A stretch of DNA of 64,000 nucleotides. Origin: Delphinapterus leucas. Lineage: Eukaryota > Chordata > Mammalia > Artiodactyla > Monodontidae. Position numbers and translations under genes: made by a program. Positions 60,364-64,000 of this stretch are shown here, piece after piece. Every line of letters starts with the position of its first letter. Position 1 is the stretch's first letter. The notes beneath the pieces are model-generated. The model was not told where the DNA came from, searched no databases, and saw nothing but the letters and a program-made list of their open reading frames with translations. Where the stretch lies: assembly GCF_002288925.2 (NCBI RefSeq), contig NW_022098045.1, positions 7,503,042 to 7,567,041 on the forward strand, read 5' to 3'.

Positions 60364-60865
60364 TGTAGGGGAGGAAGAAATTTTCCTCTACTTATCATAC
60401 GGTCCATGTAACAAAGACAAATTAACAAGAGAAACATAAGTTTATTAATGTGTATCATGCATGTAACACATGAGAGTACATACACAGAGATGAGTAACTC
60501 AAAGAGGTGACTTAGAATTCTGGCTTATATAGAATCTTCAACAAAGAACAATAAATTTGTAGAGAAATGACAGGACAAACGAAAGTGGTTCCAGGCTTCT
60601 AAGGGTGGCAAGTTATGGGAAGGTAACTGTATGGGAGGAAACTAAAGGAGTAAAATTTGTTTGCAGATTTCTCTGGTGTCATCTCTGCGCTTACAGTCAA
60701 GGCCTGCCCAGTAAAGGAAAATTTATATTCTGTCTTTAGGCAATAAAAAGGGGAGGGTAGAGAGAGCTTTTCCTGCATTTCCTTAATTGCCTTCAACTTA
60801 AAATAATTTTTATGTCAAAGAGGTATGTTTTGGGGTGACATTCTGGATTTCTTCAGTGCCTTTCA
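60364..60865 (-). mobile_element. ERV-type LTR, minus orientation
   Basis: 502-bp block with the layout of an LTR on the minus strand: it starts TGAAAGGCACTG at 60865, has a TATATAAGCC box (about 60524-60533), then AATAAACTTATG (about 60438-60449) and a T-rich U5-like end TTAATTTGTCTTTGTTA, and finishes in CCCCTACA at 60364 (TG...CA ends). No clear 5-bp duplication is seen (TATTC versus TAATA). No internal genes. Family uncertain. Confidence 0.6.
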
Positions 60866-62783
60866 TAATATTGTTTTTCTCATGTTAAGAAATTTATCAC
60901 AGCAGCTCTTTGCTTATTTCATTCACCTGCTCATGCAGGAAGCCTGATGACCATGCAGACTCTCTGGTTGTCTTGCCTATGTACCTGACAGATAATTTGC
61001 CATTAGTCTTGGAGTTGAAGGGCCATTGTAACCTGTCCACTGCTTTTCTCAAATGCTGATCTTTTATGGGGAGGAAAATAGTGAGTAGGTTCTCTAGGCT
61101 TCCAACAAAACTTCCATGTGAGTATAAGATCTAGCAGAGATTCTTTTAATTCTCTACATGAGAGTGGTGCTCTTCATGGTTTCCAGAGATGATGCAAGCT
61201 TTCTCTTGTTCTGATATTTGTTTAGTTTTTTCCAAGGAAAAAAATTGTGGGAACTGTGCTCAGCTCCTCAGTCTACTGTAATTCTAGCACTTTTGGGGTC
61301 TTATTTGTAAGTCTGATCAAATTTGGGAAAGGAAGAAGAGAAGCTGCATTTCATGCTTTCTGGGAAAGGGAAGCCCTACAGAAATGATATCCAGGTTGTA
61401 GAAGGGGTAAGGTAGTGCATCATTAGTATGTAAAGCCTTGCTCCAGATAAATGGCTGGCAGTGTCAGTGAGAAAGAGAGGAAAAAAACCTTCTTTTGGAC
61501 CCAGAATTTTTGCTGTTTGGAGGAAACCTTTCAACCATACAGTTTGAGTCTGATCTTCTTGCTTCTGCTGGCTAGCTGTACTGTGTCCTGCACAGTGTAG
61601 CCTCCCTTTTTGTCTGTGGCTCTTTGACACCTCCACCTCCCTGCCAGCCTGGTGTGGCTGATCAAGCTGTTCAAACAACTGGAAGACATCAGAAGTTAAA
61701 CACTCATTATTTTAATTTGATGCTAATCATGTGTTAATGAGACTAATCCTTGCAATGATTCAGGTAATTTGCTTAATGGCTGCCCAGAGTACAGATTACA
61801 GCAATCAGTCACGTCTGATAAGATGTCTGTTGTGGAGAAGGCTGTCAGGTGAATGAGGTGGGAAAAGACTCAGGAGTAAAGGTCTCATGTCAGGCATGTT
61901 CTGTGTTGGAGGGTGGGGGCTGAAGGAAGACACCTCAGAAACCCAAATTTTCAACCAGAAACGAGTATCCTAGTGTTCCTGTTTAGGAGGAAGAAGTTAA
62001 TGTTGACAGGCTCTCTCATCTTATAGTGACACACATTGAAATAAGCTTGAAAGTTTGAGGAGACTTGGATACACAGTTCATTTTGTTCTAGAGAAATGAT
62101 TAACTAGGCATAATATCAGTGGTGAGCATATTCCTCTGTTGAGTTGAAATCCCTTTTTGTAACAAAATGTCAAAGAAAGAAAGAAAATGAATTCACTCAG
62201 AGCTAAAAAAGATGAGTTTTTCTTCCCATACTTAGGAAATACAGGCTAAAAACAAACACCTAAACTGAATCCTTATGTTATTTTATTGAATCCAAGTATT
62301 GTGAGTCCACAAGGCCATATAGATACAATCACTGACATGCTTAGAATAATCAATGAGTGTTAAGTTTGGGGGCATCTTGACCTCTACAACGTTGCTAGGT
62401 TGAATCATGACATATCTCTTTTCTCTTAAAATACAAGAATTTAATAAATTTCTAAATACAGACATACAGAAATAACAAAGCATTTAGGAGGTAGCAAGTT
62501 AAAAAAATGCTGCCGGTTATTTGCTTTGGCTTAATTTCTCCATAATGATAGGAAAATAAAAATTTTTAGGTAAATAATTTGTTTTAGATTTCTGATTTGT
62601 CTCATTCTAAAAATATTTTTGTGAGAAGGAGGGGTGAGTGAAAAGGAAAATAGATTTAGTCATAAGGGAAATTTTGTAGTTTATTTTGTGTTTAACTTAG
62701 TCATTTTGATATACTCATAATACCATTTTATACTACTGTGGACCCTGATTTAGTTCAATTTAACAAACATTTCTCCAGTGTCT
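60866..62783. other. Intergenic DNA, no recognised feature
   Basis: About 1.9 kb without an assigned repeat. The frame 61376-61678 (minus, 100 codons) is the longest here; I recognise no domain and regard it as unsupported. Confidence 0.45.
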
Positions 62784-62788
62784 ATTAT
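62784..62788. repeat. Target-site duplication, left copy (MaLR LTR)
   Basis: ATTAT directly before the LTR; an exact copy follows it at 63140-63144. Confidence 0.8.
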
Positions 62789-63139
62789 TGTCTTAGTCCA
62801 TTTGGGCTGCTATAACAAAATACCATAGACTGGGTGGCTTATACACAAGTAACATTTATTCCTCACAGTTCTGGAGGATGGGAAGTCCAAGATCATAACA
62901 TTGGCAGATTCAGTGTCTGGTGAAGACCTGCTCCCTAGACACTGTAACCTCACGGAGGAAGCAGGGAGGGATTTATCTGGAGTGGCTTTTATAAGGGCAC
63001 TAATCCTATTCATGAGGGCTCCACCCTCATGACTTAATCACCTCCCAGAGGTCCCACCTCCAGGTACCATCACAATGGGGATTAGGTTTCAACATGTAAA
63101 TTTGGTGGGGGTAGGAGCACAAACTTTCAGTCCCTAGCA
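62789..63139 (-). mobile_element. MaLR-type (MLT1/MST-like) solo LTR, minus orientation
   Basis: A 351-bp solo LTR. On + it reads TGTCTTAGTCCATTTGGGCT at the left and CAGTCCCTAGCA at the right (TG...CA). It is the reverse-oriented relative of 41154-41512: GGGTGGCTTATACACAAGTA, CACAGTTCTGGAGGATGGGA, a TTATAAGGGCACTAATCC stretch, and GGATTAGGTTTCAACATGTA. It is flanked by exact 5-bp duplications ATTAT, the expected length for ERVL-class integration. The internal viral region is gone, probably by LTR-LTR recombination. Confidence 0.93.
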
Positions 63140-63144
63140 ATTAT
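63140..63144. repeat. Target-site duplication, right copy (MaLR LTR)
   Basis: ATTAT directly after the LTR. Confidence 0.8.
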
Positions 63145-64000
63145 CTTCCAAGAGCTGTTTGTTTACAAGGAGAAGAGGCACAAGGATCATTCTGAGAAAC
63201 AAAGAATGTGTTTACCTTATGAAAATGAGGGTAGGAATGCACAAGGAAGCAAAAATGGAGATCCAGCTATTTGAAGACAGGATATCCAACTGTTATAACC
63301 AGGAATATGGATTAACAATGTATTAATGACAATGCTTTTATGAGACTTTTTTAAGGATCAAGATGCTGTTTTAGAAACATCTAACAAATAAGAGAACTAC
63401 CTATGAAGTGCTCTTAAAAGTGGCCCACTGACTAGAAATTGAGAACCAAAGCTTATAAGGCAGGCAGACCATTGTTTTTGTAGCAGTTATTGTTTTGGTT
63501 ATTGTTATTATTATTATCTGTCTCATTTTAACTAAGGTAAAGAGAATGCAAGATTCAAAGTGTTCATGCTGAGGCAAATTCCTCTCCAGCTGTGCACCTG
63601 TGACACCAAACAAGTTATGTGCTTCCAAAATACAGTGGTGTGGGTCAGGCACTGGACGGACATTTCCAGAAAGGAAAAACTAGGAAAGAAGAAATGGGTA
63701 ATGGGTCCTAAATAAGTTCAAAATCTAACAGGGCAAGCAACATTAAGCCCTAAGCCTTGAAAATGATCCTCTTTGGCTTGATGCTCTGCCTTCCAGACCC
63801 ACTCGGGTGACAATGCCACACCAATAGCTTGGCAGGATAGCCACGTAGTGGCTCTGTACCTGTGCCCCAGCCCCGCAGTGGCTCTTTGATGGGACCTCAC
63901 CCCTTCCCCTAGGTGGAGGCAACTGTGCCCCTCAAGTCCATGCTCTATATATGCTGGTAGAAATAGTGTCCTGAGGACGCTGCCAAAGGTTGCTGTCTGT
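63145..64000. other. Intergenic DNA, no recognised feature
   Basis: No gene or assigned repeat. Two short minus frames (63401-63652 and 63718-63900) have no domain. Confidence 0.5.

Noticed and set aside
61376..61678. 100-codon minus frame as a possible exon or ERV remnant
   Set aside because: No motif that I can name; only a database search or conservation test could rescue it.
1..64000. CRISPR arrays, bacterial operons, phage genes, tRNA or rRNA genes
   Set aside because: No regularly spaced repeats, no ribosome-binding sites with long ORFs and no cloverleaf beyond the SINE heads; the sequence is vertebrate genomic DNA.

Overview
This window is mammalian nuclear DNA with no supportable cellular gene: no exon chain, no long conserved ORF and no tRNA or rRNA gene. 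The lineage can be read from the repeats. Five copies of a tRNA-derived SINE of about 210 bp (box-A-like TGGCGCAGTGG, CpG-rich body, poly-A tail) and one longer 324-bp relative match the CHR SINE families of whales, dolphins, hippos and ruminants. The young L1s have the artiodactyl/cetacean type of 3' UTR and ORF2 ending. A cetacean is the most likely source. I assign this from family knowledge, not from a database search.

Layout. 1-3608: 3' part of a decayed + strand L1 (rest of ORF2, 3' UTR, short poly-A), cut by the window edge. 3609-18838: AT-rich intergenic DNA with old MIR, L2, MER5 and L1M pieces, a 5'-truncated L1 (13789-14445) and two CHR SINEs in the same orientation (11477 and 14652). 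18839-25991: the main element, a nearly full-length minus-strand L1 of about 7.15 kb with a CpG-rich 5' UTR, ORF1, ORF2 and 3' UTR. It is broken, but its reverse-transcriptase FADD motif is intact. 25992-49675: intergenic DNA with further CHR SINEs, two short L1 3' ends (one with a 37-bp target-site duplication), MaLR-type LTRs and a short Tigger1-like DNA transposon. 49676-58050: a mosaic of ancient minus-strand L1M/HAL1-type pieces interrupted by an ERVL-like LTR. 58051-64000: mostly unassigned DNA plus an ERV LTR-like block (60364-60865) and a well-preserved MaLR solo LTR (62789-63139) with exact 5-bp target-site duplications.

How the parts relate. Everything recognised is a mobile element or a simple repeat. 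The L1s supply the reverse transcriptase that mobilises the CHR SINEs in trans, and both leave poly-A tails and target-site duplications here. The main regulatory potential is the L1 5' UTR (about 24850-25990), a local GC/CpG-rich island with a YY1-type site at its end. I found no undescribed biological system. The most useful observations concern insertion structure: duplications, truncations, nesting and the exact lesions that killed the L1.
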